A stretch of 64,000 bases of DNA from Clostridiales bacterium. Its GTDB lineage: Bacteria; Bacillota; Clostridia; Peptostreptococcales; Acidaminobacteraceae. Under the pieces are notes generated by a model that did not search any database, was not told the origin of the DNA, and saw nothing but the letters and a program-made list of their open reading frames with translations. The stretch covers positions 23,351 to 87,350 of the forward strand of contig JAEIOD010000010.1 in assembly GCA_016342415.1 (NCBI GenBank), in the 5' to 3' direction. Shown here piece by piece: positions 9,519 through 17,673 of the stretch (its first letter is position 1; each line of letters opens with the position of its first letter). The translations under genes and the position numbers were made by a program.

Positions 9519-9723
9519 TCTCATCCTCCTCATATCTAAACATCTCTTCAACGCTTGTATCAAATATTTCTGCTAACTTTAAAACCAAAGTAATTGACGG
9601 ATTGTACTCTCCTCTTTCAATAGAACTGATGGTCTGCCTTGAAACTCCTGCTAATTTTCCCAGTTCCCCTTGGTTAATGCCTAACTTTGCTCTTTGCACT
9701 TTTAAAGTATTATATAAAGGCAT
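9511..9723 (-). CDS. short XRE-family transcriptional regulator
   Basis: 70 aa, essentially one Cro/CI-type HTH: LGINQGELGKLAGVSRQTIS at about residues 13-32, then IERGEYNPSITLVLKLAEIF. The start is the ATG at 9723 preceded by AGGAGG; a longer reading frame upstream runs through the promoter and is not used. Two matching inverted repeats overlap its promoter, so autoregulation is likely. Co-transcribed with the DUF3169 gene. Confidence 0.9.
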   Translation of the reverse strand: MPLYNTLKVQRAKLGINQGELGKLAGVSRQTISSIERGEYNPSITLVLKLAEIFDTSVEEMFRYEEDENE

Positions 9724-9755
9724 ATTTCCTCCTTTGACAATTTTATTTTCCTTTA

Positions 9756-9773
9756 TGACAAGTATCATTGTCA
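9756..9773. promoter_or_regulatory. operator 2 of the XRE-DUF3169 operon
   Basis: Inverted repeat TGACAAGTATCATTGTCA (6-bp arms, 6-bp centre), placed just downstream of the -10 hexamer. It has the same arms as the site at 9789-9806; the centres are 33 bp apart, about three helical turns. Confidence 0.75.
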
Positions 9774-9778
9774 AAATC

Positions 9779-9807
9779 ATCGTATCACTGACAACAATAC
9801 TTGTCAA
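9779..9807 (-). promoter_or_regulatory. promoter of the XRE-DUF3169 operon
   Basis: -35 TTGACA (9807-9802) and -10 TACGAT (9784-9779) separated by exactly 17 bp. The -35 hexamer lies inside the upstream operator. Confidence 0.7.
9789..9806. promoter_or_regulatory. operator 1 of the XRE-DUF3169 operon
   Basis: Inverted repeat TGACAACAATACTTGTCA, the same TGACAA/TTGTCA arms as operator 2, covering the -35 element. A further half-site TGACAA lies at 9735-9740. Confidence 0.75.
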
Positions 9808-9853
9808 CACTTTTTCTAATATTTTACTTTATAAAGATTTAATACCGGATTTT

Positions 9854-9881
9854 TTGACATTCTTTTTTGGTTTGATATAAT
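9854..9881 (+). promoter_or_regulatory. consensus sigma-A promoter for the 98-aa gene
   Basis: Perfect hexamers TTGACA (9854-9859) and TATAAT (9876-9881) with a 16-bp spacer. The expected start site (about 9888) falls on the ribosome site GGAGG, so the 5' leader would be only about 10 bases. Confidence 0.75.
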
Positions 9882-9897
9882 AATAACGGAGGTATTT

Positions 9898-10194
9898 ATG
9901 GATAATAAAATGTTTATAAAATCGATCACATCAGATGATCAAGGTAGAATTATTGTAAGTGTACAGGAGCAATTCCAAAGTTATTTAAAAGAAGAAATGG
10001 CTAAGAAAATGCTTAGAGAAACAGCTGTTAAAGCGTTAGGTGATGATTTTATTCAATTGGAAGTCTCTACATCAACTTTCAGAGTCACTGTTAAAGAAGG
10101 TACAACAGAAGCTTCTATGGTAATCATCGAAGATGAAATAGCAAAAAGTATCGAAATGGCTTTAAACTTTATGAATCAGTTCAATCAAAATTAG
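9898..10194 (+). CDS. 98-aa cytoplasmic protein, unknown function
   Basis: Small mixed alpha/beta protein, not assigned to a family. After a short beta start (GRIIVSV) comes a helix rich in Lys/Glu (QSYLKEEMAKKMLRETAVKA) and then two beta strands. The pattern loosely resembles the small C-terminal domain of DnaX or its relatives, but that is weak inference. ACGGAGG lies 6 bases before the ATG and the promoter is a perfect consensus, so it should be well expressed. Single-gene unit ended by the terminator at 10225. Confidence 0.75.
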   Translation: MDNKMFIKSITSDDQGRIIVSVQEQFQSYLKEEMAKKMLRETAVKALGDDFIQLEVSTSTFRVTVKEGTTEASMVIIEDEIAKSIEMALNFMNQFNQN

Positions 10195-10224
10195 ACGTAC
10201 TCAGTATGTTTTTATTAACAGAAA

Positions 10225-10250
10225 AACCAGGATTAGAATCCTGGTTTTTT
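10225..10250 (+). terminator. terminator of the 98-aa gene
   Basis: 10-bp stem AACCAGGATT / AATCCTGGTT with a 2-base loop followed by a T tract. The A-rich left flank means it could also act on the minus strand. Confidence 0.9.
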
Positions 10251-10268
10251 AATATATTATTCTATTTA

Positions 10269-10522
10269 TCACTCGATGACTGCTTCAGTAATATTGAGTA
10301 CTATCTTATCGTCTACAACTAAAGCAGGTACGCGACCCCATTTCTACGCCTAAGCACATCAAACTCATCATGTTTTTCTAGTATTTTAAGGAAAGCTTTT
10401 AAGTTTTTCATGCTTTCAGCGATATCGATGTAGTCAAACTCAATGTTGTTTATTGAAAGAAACTCTTTCAATTTCGGACTAGCCGGTCAAAGTTTACTAC
10501 CATAATATTTTATCTGTTTCAT
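10269..10522 (-). pseudogene. glutaredoxin-like gene with in-frame UGA at the catalytic position and a frameshift
   Basis: Reading from the ATG at 10522 (AAGGAG ribosome site just upstream) gives MKQIKYYGSKL, then TGA at 10489-10487, then PASPKLKEFLSINN and on through ESMKNLKAFLK. This is the pattern of small glutaredoxin-related proteins, in which the TGA position is the nucleophilic Cys of CPxC/CPxS. After HDEFD the frame must shift at a run of four G (10336-10339) to continue as GRVPALVVDDKIVLN and stop at 10269. The total length is 254 nt, one base short of 84 codons plus stop. It is either a decaying gene or a selenocysteine protein with a single-base indel. A 7-bp stem lies 15 nt after the UGA. 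It follows the M20 gene by 37 bp. Confidence 0.7.
10453..10471 (-). promoter_or_regulatory. possible bacterial SECIS-like hairpin
   Basis: TTGAAAG / CTTTCAA perfect 7-bp stem with loop AGUUU in the RNA. It begins 15 nt after the in-frame UGA, which puts the apical loop 22 nt away with a G in its first two positions. These features match the published loose bacterial SECIS criteria, but the stem also encodes the conserved KLKEFL segment and may be chance. Confidence 0.35.
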
Positions 10523-10559
10523 ACTCTCCTTCAAAATTAATTCGAATTTTTTGTAATGA

Positions 10560-11990
10560 CTATTTCAAATAAGGTCTCGGTTTAACATCCGCCGGTATTG
10601 GAGATGTGTATCTCTCTCCGTTTAACCTATCTTTAAGTTCAGCTTTGGCAGCATCTATCACATCATGATTTTGAAGAATATGCACTGCTGTACCAGCCAT
10701 GATTTTGCTTGCATGAACAAGTCCTTTGTGAGCAATCGATGATTTCCCTTGAGCAACCATTTGCCAGCTGTGAGCAGGTGTATTTTGAGAATAACATGCT
10801 GTCATACACTGTACAGTTGGTACAATCCACGACACATCTCCTACATCACTCGATCCCGGCATAACAACTTTACTTTCAAAATATGGTATAAATTTTTCAA
10901 ACAGCGGTTTAGAAAATTCAAACTTCAACTCATCATTGAGCTTTGGTCCAAATAATCTCATCATCGTTTGATTGCCTTTTTTTTCTGCTTCAGAAAGTGT
11001 TTTACAGTATTCTTTTGCATATAGATTTTCTTCTTCCGAAAACGACATAGCAGGTACACCGATGCCAACATCACTCATCACTTCGCTCAAAACACTATTA
11101 GGGATGATATTAGAGCAAGCTTTATCAAATACAACCTCCACATCTGTTTCACTCATCATCGCTGCACCTTCTGCAATTTTAATGACTCTTTTGAATATAT
11201 CTTTTGCCTGATTGATTTTAGGCGCCCGTATTAGATACAATACTTCTGCTTCCGCTTGAACAACATTTGGAGAAATGCCTCCAGCGTTGGTTACAGCGTA
11301 ATGAACTCTTGCATCAGAAATGATATGCTCTCTTAAATAGTTAACCCCTACATTCATCAATTCCACACTATCAAGCGCACTCCTTCCAAGATGAGGTGAT
11401 GCAGCTGCATGTGAACTCTTTCCTTTAAATTTAAAGTAACACTGGATATTTGCCAAAGTACTGACAGAAAACATACCGTTAATTGAACCAGGATGCCATG
11501 CTATAGCAACATCTAAATCATCAAAGACACCTTCTCTGGCCATGAAAGCTTTCCCTGATCCACCTTCTTCACCTGGACATCCAAAGAGTTTAATGGTACC
11601 ACTCATTCCAGTTTCATCTAAGTAATGTTTCATTGATACAGCAGAACCTATAGAAGCTGCACCAAAAATATTATGCCCACAACCATGTCCCTCATTTATA
11701 GCCTCACGCTTTTTTTGTTCAAAAATATCAGCTACTTGAGATTGTCCATCAAGCGCATCGTACTCTGCTAAAAAACCTATTACTGGATAACCGCTACCAT
11801 AACTGGCAATAAAAGCAGTCTCCATATTTTTAAGGGTGTTTTCTAGCTTAAACCCTTCATCCGCTAACGTCCTCTTAAGAACATCAGCAGATTTATACTC
11901 ATCAAACTTAAGTTCTGCATGTTCCCAAATTTCATCACTGATTTTGCAAAAGGTATGTTTATTCTCTTCGATCCATTTTTCAATATTCAT
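10560..11990 (-). CDS. M20-family amidohydrolase, AbgB-like
   Basis: 476 aa, the usual length for the AbgB (p-aminobenzoyl-glutamate hydrolase subunit) branch of M20 metallopeptidases. The metal-binding GHGCGHN is near residue 100 and GCPGEEGGSGK near 133; the lid-domain segment KGKSSHAAASP is near 195. The start at 11990 follows GGAGG by 6 bases. It is the third gene of an operon with an MFS transporter and a C45 hydrolase, which suggests uptake and cleavage of an N-acyl amino acid or similar amide. The exact substrate is unknown. Confidence 0.87.
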   Translation of the reverse strand: MNIEKWIEENKHTFCKISDEIWEHAELKFDEYKSADVLKRTLADEGFKLENTLKNMETAFIASYGSGYPVIGFLAEYDALDGQSQVADIFEQKKREAINEGHGCGHNIFGAASIGSAVSMKHYLDETGMSGTIKLFGCPGEEGGSGKAFMAREGVFDDLDVAIAWHPGSINGMFSVSTLANIQCYFKFKGKSSHAAASPHLGRSALDSVELMNVGVNYLREHIISDARVHYAVTNAGGISPNVVQAEAEVLYLIRAPKINQAKDIFKRVIKIAEGAAMMSETDVEVVFDKACSNIIPNSVLSEVMSDVGIGVPAMSFSEEENLYAKEYCKTLSEAEKKGNQTMMRLFGPKLNDELKFEFSKPLFEKFIPYFESKVVMPGSSDVGDVSWIVPTVQCMTACYSQNTPAHSWQMVAQGKSSIAHKGLVHASKIMAGTAVHILQNHDVIDAAKAELKDRLNGERYTSPIPADVKPRPYLK

Positions 11991-12011
11991 GATAACCTCC
12001 AACACTAAAAA

Positions 12012-13100
12012 CTAAAATGGTAATTTCCCGATAGGCTTGTCACTTGCATTGCCGTGACCAAAAGATTCTCTTGTGAAAAATAGAACCGTTGTACCAAGAC
12101 CATCGTTATTGGCTTGACGACAAATCACCGGCTTATCTCTAAGAATTTCAAGTAAGTCTTCATTATCTACTTTACCATATCGATTAAACATCTCTCTTAG
12201 TAAGTTTTCAGAGTAAAGTTGTCTCTTCTTTGAATAGCTTGGAGATTTCAAATACTTGATCCAATCATAATAATCATATTGGTTACTTTGTACAATTTGA
12301 TTTTTAACAACCGTCAATCGTTGTTCAGTTGGTATTGATTGAGTCGCCACAATCACATTCTCATCACTGATGACTAAGTTATACGAAAGCGGACTTCTAC
12401 CTTCTTCATCCAGCATTGCTTTTGCAGCCTCTTGAGCAGTATCTGATTTCATCGCTCTTCTAACAAGCACACCTCTTGGTGTCATTATAGGCGCTGTTAA
12501 TTCGGATTGTAATACACTTACCGTCATACAGACACCAGTTTCGTTCTTACCTGTTGCTGTACCTAAGTCTGCACCGGTTCGGTATAAAAACACTTCAGGT
12601 TCCCCTTTAAGTTTATGATGGACAAAAGCATTTCCTGCTGTCATTCTGCCATCTGCATCATAGTTTTGTCCATGAGTAGTTGTACCATCTGGATTGACTA
12701 TACCAAAATTTGTACACCCTTCCAATTTTACTTCAGGCGGCATCTTTGACATGAACTGATAAAACATATTGATCATGATGGATTGAGTTATTATGGCATC
12801 AATAGAAATATCTTCTCCTGTTGCACCAATATACCCCGCATGCATACCTTTAATTTCTTCCATATCTTCACTAGGAATGAAAGACGCATACTGCATTGCA
12901 ATTTTATGAAAAAGTTCTTCATTAACATACTTTTCAGCCATCGTTCCTTTCGTTTTCTTAATTATGTTATTTAATATATGTTGCGTTGCAGTAATTTGTT
13001 TTTTTAATCCCTTGCCTACACCCACACCCAACTCATATCTATTGTCGGCCTCTACATACAGATAGGGTTGTTTGTTAGAATCTTTCCATTCGAATTTCAT
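12012..13100 (-). CDS. C45-family Ntn-hydrolase (acyl-CoA:6-APA acyltransferase-like)
   Basis: 362 aa. The mature Ntn nucleophile would be the Cys near residue 128 in LEGCTNFG, the usual Gly-Cys processing site, followed by the family motif HGQNYDADG and later CMTVSVL. Members deacylate or transacylate amides. Ribosome site AGGAGG. It sits 10 bp after the transporter gene and 22 bp before the M20 gene, so the three are one transcript. Two amide-cleaving enzymes together imply a catabolic pathway for a blocked amino acid or peptide. Confidence 0.82.
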   Translation of the reverse strand: MKFEWKDSNKQPYLYVEADNRYELGVGVGKGLKKQITATQHILNNIIKKTKGTMAEKYVNEELFHKIAMQYASFIPSEDMEEIKGMHAGYIGATGEDISIDAIITQSIMINMFYQFMSKMPPEVKLEGCTNFGIVNPDGTTTHGQNYDADGRMTAGNAFVHHKLKGEPEVFLYRTGADLGTATGKNETGVCMTVSVLQSELTAPIMTPRGVLVRRAMKSDTAQEAAKAMLDEEGRSPLSYNLVISDENVIVATQSIPTEQRLTVVKNQIVQSNQYDYYDWIKYLKSPSYSKKRQLYSENLLREMFNRYGKVDNEDLLEILRDKPVICRQANNDGLGTTVLFFTRESFGHGNASDKPIGKLPF

Positions 13101-13109
13101 TCATTCCTC

Positions 13110-14492
13110 CTATGCAACAGTTGTCATTGAATCTCCTGTTAAGTCGTCTTTTCTTTCATCAATAGGATACTTTTTCATTGCTACATAAGAAGCAATATCT
13201 GAAGCTATTGCCGGTACTGCCATACATAAAACAATTGTAGTTAATACGATCTTTGATTGAACTGTGTCAGCTTCAAAACCTACAGCTGCCAATGAGTAAC
13301 TCGCTATAGTACCACCAATTGCAGCACTAGCCTTTAAAGAAAATGTAAATCCTGAAGTGACAAGTCCTGCACTTTTAAGTCCCGACATTTTCTTACCAAA
13401 GTCAACACAATCTGGTAACATCATAAATGCAGCTAGATTACATATAATACCACCTACCGCACTCATTACAGCAAGATTTGTTATCAAATCAATATTTTGA
13501 ACAGGATCTAAAAATAGTAATGCAATTGGATATATAATATGAATAACAGTTCCTCCTATAAATAAATCTCTTTTAGCAAACTTTTTTGCAACAAAAGGTA
13601 TCACAACAAATGATATTAAGGCAAATACAATACTCAAGTTACCAACTCTAGCTATAAAACTCATATCATTTAAAACATATTTTGCAAAATAGGATTGAAC
13701 AGCTTTTATTGATGCATCTGCTAAGTTATTGGTTGCAAATGCAATAATCAGCATCAACAAGGCTTTATTTGTAGTGACTGCTTTTAGCTGTTCCTTAACT
13801 GAGTATTTTTTACCATCAGATTTTAACATAGCAATTTCAGAAACTTCTTTTGTATCAAATCGTCTCGCACTGCTGGCACAGATCCACATACTTGGTACAA
13901 TTAGAGCTGACATGATAATTGCCAACTTCTGCCATCCACCAGCGCCACCACCTAATGCCTCAACAATTTTGAAAATATTAACTGCAACCAGACTTGCTGG
14001 AATGGCCATTAATTTTGATGCCATAACCATATAATTTCTCTTTTGTCTATTCTGTGCGACAATCGATACAATCGATTGATATGGTAAAACTATTAATGTA
14101 TATCCAATAGACCAAACCGAATACATGATAAAGTAATATACATTTTTTCCTGCTGTATCAAAATTCACAGCTGTAAATAACATGATAAAGATCAGAACAG
14201 CAAATATAGACCCAAAAATCATATAGGGTCTATATCTTCCCCACTTTGATTGCGTTCTATCTGACATAGCACCTATTACTGGATCAAATAACGCATCAAC
14301 AATTCTAGAAGTTAAATACATTGTACCTGCTGCTGCTATTGAAACTCCTGCAATATCGGTTAAGTAGTAAATAATATAACTCGATACCATGATATACATT
14401 AAGTTGACTCCAAAACCACCGAATCCATACCTAAACACTTCAAAACCAGTTGCATCCAACAGTTTACTGCCTTGTTTTTTCAATTTACTCAT
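13110..14492 (-). CDS. GPH/MelB-type MFS transporter
   Basis: 460 aa, about 12 membrane helices. The N-terminal half has the glycoside-pentoside-hexuronide pattern DALFDPVIGAMSDRTQSKWGRYRPYMIFG near residues 65-93, including the conserved Asp residues used for cation coupling. It is the first gene of the operon with the C45 and M20 hydrolases. Members of this fold outside sugar transport also carry organic acids or amino-acid conjugates; given the neighbours, an amide or peptide-like substrate is likely. The start has GGGGG upstream. Paired dyads lie in its promoter region. Confidence 0.87.
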   Translation of the reverse strand: MSKLKKQGSKLLDATGFEVFRYGFGGFGVNLMYIMVSSYIIYYLTDIAGVSIAAAGTMYLTSRIVDALFDPVIGAMSDRTQSKWGRYRPYMIFGSIFAVLIFIMLFTAVNFDTAGKNVYYFIMYSVWSIGYTLIVLPYQSIVSIVAQNRQKRNYMVMASKLMAIPASLVAVNIFKIVEALGGGAGGWQKLAIIMSALIVPSMWICASSARRFDTKEVSEIAMLKSDGKKYSVKEQLKAVTTNKALLMLIIAFATNNLADASIKAVQSYFAKYVLNDMSFIARVGNLSIVFALISFVVIPFVAKKFAKRDLFIGGTVIHIIYPIALLFLDPVQNIDLITNLAVMSAVGGIICNLAAFMMLPDCVDFGKKMSGLKSAGLVTSGFTFSLKASAAIGGTIASYSLAAVGFEADTVQSKIVLTTIVLCMAVPAIASDIASYVAMKKYPIDERKDDLTGDSMTTVA

Positions 14493-14536
14493 AGTCCCCC
14501 CTTACAATAGTAATAATTATCAGATTATTTTGATTA

Positions 14537-14567
14537 TTTATGACTTGATTTAATTTTATATCATAAA
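14537..14567. promoter_or_regulatory. dyad 1, TTTATGA-N17-TCATAAA
   Basis: Inverted 7-bp arms at 14537-14543 and 14561-14567 separated by 17 bp, upstream of the transporter gene. The identical arms and spacing recur at 14586-14616. Confidence 0.6.
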
Positions 14568-14585
14568 TTATTTTTCTACAAGCTT

Positions 14586-14616
14586 TTTATGACCTGTTTT
14601 ATAATTAAGTCATAAA
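14586..14616. promoter_or_regulatory. dyad 2, TTTATGA-N17-TCATAAA
   Basis: Second copy of the dyad; the arms extend to 8 bp (TTTATGAC / GTCATAAA). Centre-to-centre distance to dyad 1 is 49 bp. Probably bound by the regulator encoded at 14651. Confidence 0.6.
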
Positions 14617-14621
14617 TAACA

Positions 14622-14650
14622 TAAAGAAAACTTGCTACTCTCATAGCAAG
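14622..14650 (-). terminator. terminator of the PrpR-like regulator gene
   Basis: 7-bp stem CTTGCTA (14631-14637) / TAGCAAG (14644-14650) followed on the minus strand by TTTTCTTTATG. It starts directly after the TGA stop. Confidence 0.8.
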
Positions 14651-15916
14651 TCATATATTCAATCGATATTTTTTTGAGGGTCTGCCAACTTTATTTGCGT
14701 TTTGCTCAAATCCTTCTTCTAGGATACCTTGTTCTTCTAAGATTGCCATTATCCGATTACTGCTTCTATGAGCAATATTCAAATAAGACATGACATCCTC
14801 CGTTGTTAAAAGCTTCTTGATATCATAAAGTGCAAACAATCTACATAAGTTAAATACTTTGACACCTAAATGTCTTGATTGTTCATAATATGATTCCAAC
14901 TGGTATTCATTGACCAATAAACAATACTCACTATTAATAGGTCCTAATATATCTTTCTCATCAGTCAGAAGAAAACACTTGCGTTTACCAAATGAGCTAG
15001 CATACTTGATGGCTTTTGTTGCATTATGTTCACTTTCAACCAAACTTCTACCAATTCCAATGCCCATTGAAAACTCCAATGTGGATTCATTTAAAATATC
15101 TTCAAGAACTTTGTAATATACTTTTTCATGACTTATATAAATATCCTCAGATATAATCTCAAAATATATTTTGTCATGAGCTGTCTTTAAGTTTAATACT
15201 TCATTATTATCCTTGTATTTGTTAAGTAATGTATCAAGACTATTGACCTGCTCTTTTTCTTTGATTTGTATAATACCAAAATATTTTTTTTGCTTATTCA
15301 AATTATGCAGTTTTATATCATTTACCAATTGATTAAAACTGCTGATGACGTATTCATCAATTACTGTGGTATCAATTTTATGTAAAATACCCAATTCTTC
15401 TAATTCTTTTGAAATTTTTGCTGCCGATACAATTGCAACATCAATTTCACCATTATTGTATTTTTTTTGAATATCCTTAAATATGTTTTCTCGAGTCAAT
15501 TCAGAAAAGTCATCAAACTCAAAAGTCTGCGCTCGTTTTGTCAAAGTCTCTGGTATGATATCATAAAACTCTTTTTCATATTTTTTTATCATACCCAAGT
15601 AATCAATATACACTCTGCTGACATCTATGTCTTTATACTCTAAAACAAGTTCCAACATGCCAAGTGCAAGATTTAATTTATCCATGGTAATCATACCATA
15701 AGGAATATTGGATCTATTCTTTTGAGTTTCATATGTCTTCAATCCAACAAATCCACTAAAGAGAATACCTTCGACATCTATAAGTTCTTGTACTATATTT
15801 TCGATTTGAGTTCTATCTGTATAATGATAATAACTTATATTATAATCTTTTCTGTAATCACCTAACACTGTTTTTATGAGTTCGTTAGTTGATTGGGTTC
15901 CAATAACAGCTATCAT
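14651..15916 (-). CDS. transcriptional regulator with PrpR-like sensor and C-terminal winged helix
   Basis: 421 aa. The first about 190 residues resemble the PrpR/TyrR-style ligand-sensing fold of two Rossmann-like halves (VIGTQSTNELI and later EIDVAIVSAAK). The middle, about 210-330, has a degenerate GGDEF-like pattern (FSMGIGIG, TKAIKYASSFGK). The end is a winged HTH (LLTTEDVMSYLNIAHRSSNRIM) closing with GRPSKKYRL. The start at 15916 follows AGGAGG; a longer frame lacks a ribosome site. It lies upstream of the transporter operon in the same direction, with the paired dyads between them, so it is its probable regulator (inference). Confidence 0.78.
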   Translation of the reverse strand: MIAVIGTQSTNELIKTVLGDYRKDYNISYYHYTDRTQIENIVQELIDVEGILFSGFVGLKTYETQKNRSNIPYGMITMDKLNLALGMLELVLEYKDIDVSRVYIDYLGMIKKYEKEFYDIIPETLTKRAQTFEFDDFSELTRENIFKDIQKKYNNGEIDVAIVSAAKISKELEELGILHKIDTTVIDEYVISSFNQLVNDIKLHNLNKQKKYFGIIQIKEKEQVNSLDTLLNKYKDNNEVLNLKTAHDKIYFEIISEDIYISHEKVYYKVLEDILNESTLEFSMGIGIGRSLVESEHNATKAIKYASSFGKRKCFLLTDEKDILGPINSEYCLLVNEYQLESYYEQSRHLGVKVFNLCRLFALYDIKKLLTTEDVMSYLNIAHRSSNRIMAILEEQGILEEGFEQNANKVGRPSKKYRLNI

Positions 15917-16024
15917 TGTGTTGCCTCCTATAGTTAATGATAATATTATATCATACATTAACTTATAATCTCTACACGCACTGTTTAAACTAAATTATTT
16001 AATGATTAAATAACAAACTTAAGC

Positions 16025-16050
16025 AAAAAAAATAACACCTAAGTGTTATC
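16025..16050 (-). terminator. terminator of znuCB
   Basis: AATAACAC (16031-16038) / GTGTTATC (16043-16050) hairpin with a CTAA loop, followed on the minus strand by a run of T. Confidence 0.9.
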
Positions 16051-16852
16051 TGATCAACTTCTTTAAAATGTAACTTCCAAAATAGATTACAACAGCTAAA
16101 AGTATAATGGTTGCACCCGATGGAATATTGAAATAGTACGATAATACCAAGCCACCAATGCTCGTTACCAAACTGATTAGAGTTGATGCAATCATCATGA
16201 CTTTTAACTGTTTGGTATAGAGTTTTGCTATTGCAGAAGGAATGGTCAATAGTGCTATCGCTAAAATAATACCAACTACTTTAATCAGCAATACAATAGA
16301 AAGTGCAATAAGAACATATAAAATTCTTTCAAAAAAACTTGTTTTTACACCAATAACATGTAAATAGGTTTCATCAAACAAGTAAGCTTTCCAGTAATTA
16401 AACATGCTGATAAATACAATCAATACAATTATGCTTAATACTGACAATAAAATTAAGTACAATGTTGAAACAGTTAAAATATCACCAAATAAATACGATG
16501 TCATATCGGGCGGATATCCTGGTGTTAATCCAATAAACAGGATTCCTAAAGCCATGCCTGTTGCCCAAAAAATACCTATCAAAGTATCAGAAGCTGTGTT
16601 GGTTTTTCGTTTGATAACCGGTAAACTTATTGATGCGATAACCGCAAATATCATACCTGTAACAATCGGTGGTACATTTAACAAATAACCCAAACCTATG
16701 CCACCAAATGAAGTATGTGCTATTCCCCCGCTCATGCTAACCAATCTTTTTTCAACGATAACCGCACCAATAATACCACATAAAATACTAGCAAGTACTG
16801 CAGCCATCAAAGCCTTTTGCATAAATGAGTAATTAAGAATGGCGTGTATCAT
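16046..16852 (-). CDS. znuB: zinc/manganese ABC transporter permease
   Basis: 268 aa, about eight membrane helices, ABC-3 (ZnuB/MntB) family. It carries the conserved SMSGGIAHTSFGGIGLGYLL segment near residue 40 and VIGVKTSFFERILYV near the middle. The start at 16852 follows GGAGG by 9 bases and overlaps the end of znuC by 20 bp, so it is coupled. Zinc is preferred over manganese because the binding protein at 18096 has a His-rich loop and a Fur-family gene lies between. Confidence 0.88.
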   Translation of the reverse strand: MIHAILNYSFMQKALMAAVLASILCGIIGAVIVEKRLVSMSGGIAHTSFGGIGLGYLLNVPPIVTGMIFAVIASISLPVIKRKTNTASDTLIGIFWATGMALGILFIGLTPGYPPDMTSYLFGDILTVSTLYLILLSVLSIIVLIVFISMFNYWKAYLFDETYLHVIGVKTSFFERILYVLIALSIVLLIKVVGIILAIALLTIPSAIAKLYTKQLKVMMIASTLISLVTSIGGLVLSYYFNIPSGATIILLAVVIYFGSYILKKLIR

Positions 16853-17612
16853 GATATTTGTCCTCCGTCTCCATAAAATCTTTTTTGAGTGCTTCTTCAC
16901 TGAACATAAAATCTTCTATAGGACAGCCTGTTGTTAATTCTAAAACACTTTTTCTCATTTTTGAATCATTGCCATGATAATGTAGCGTCTGACTTATATA
17001 TGCCACACTTTTAACAAAGGTAAATATCTCAGCAATATCATGTGTGATGATTAAAATGGTTATATCATCACTCAATTTTCTTAAAATATCGTATATTTCA
17101 TTTTTAACTTTTACATCTAAACTTGCCGTTGGTTCATCAAGTATTAAAATTCCTGGTTTAGAAACCAAAGATCTGGCAACTAATACCTTCTGCAACTGAC
17201 CACCTGACAATTCTCCAATTTGTTTGTACTTAAGATCTGTAATATCAAGTTTACTCATCATTTTATAAGCAAAGTCAACTTCTTCTTTAGAGTACTTCTT
17301 AAAGAAGTAATTTTTACCTTTAATTAATCCCGATAAAACAACTTCCATTACAGATATGGGAAAACTTTGATCAAATTCTGCAAACTGAGGGACATACCCC
17401 ACTTGTTTGTCTGGATTGATATAAATCTTACCAGCATCCAATTCGACTAGACCAAGCAACGCTTTTACAAGCGTACTCTTGCCACCGCCATTTGGACCGA
17501 TAATACCCATAAAATCTTGTTTCTTAACATCAAAGGTTATGGTATCCAAAGCTTTTACAGTACCATAGGATACACTCACTTTATCAAAGCGGATATCTAC
17601 ATCTTCATACAT
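16833..17612 (-). CDS. znuC: zinc ABC transporter ATP-binding protein
   Basis: 259 aa. Walker A GPNGGGKST is at residues 39-47, the signature LSGGQLQKV near 138 and Walker B ILILDEPTA near 158, followed by the switch His in ITHD. Ribosome site AAGGAG. It is first in the znuCB operon and divergent from the Fur-family gene, with only 61 bp between start codons. Confidence 0.9.
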   Translation of the reverse strand: MYEDVDIRFDKVSVSYGTVKALDTITFDVKKQDFMGIIGPNGGGKSTLVKALLGLVELDAGKIYINPDKQVGYVPQFAEFDQSFPISVMEVVLSGLIKGKNYFFKKYSKEEVDFAYKMMSKLDITDLKYKQIGELSGGQLQKVLVARSLVSKPGILILDEPTASLDVKVKNEIYDILRKLSDDITILIITHDIAEIFTFVKSVAYISQTLHYHGNDSKMRKSVLELTTGCPIEDFMFSEEALKKDFMETEDKYHDTRHS

Positions 17613-17673
17613 ATTAACTCCTTTATCTTTCCTCCATTTAATGATACCATATACTCATGAATTGGAGGACTTT

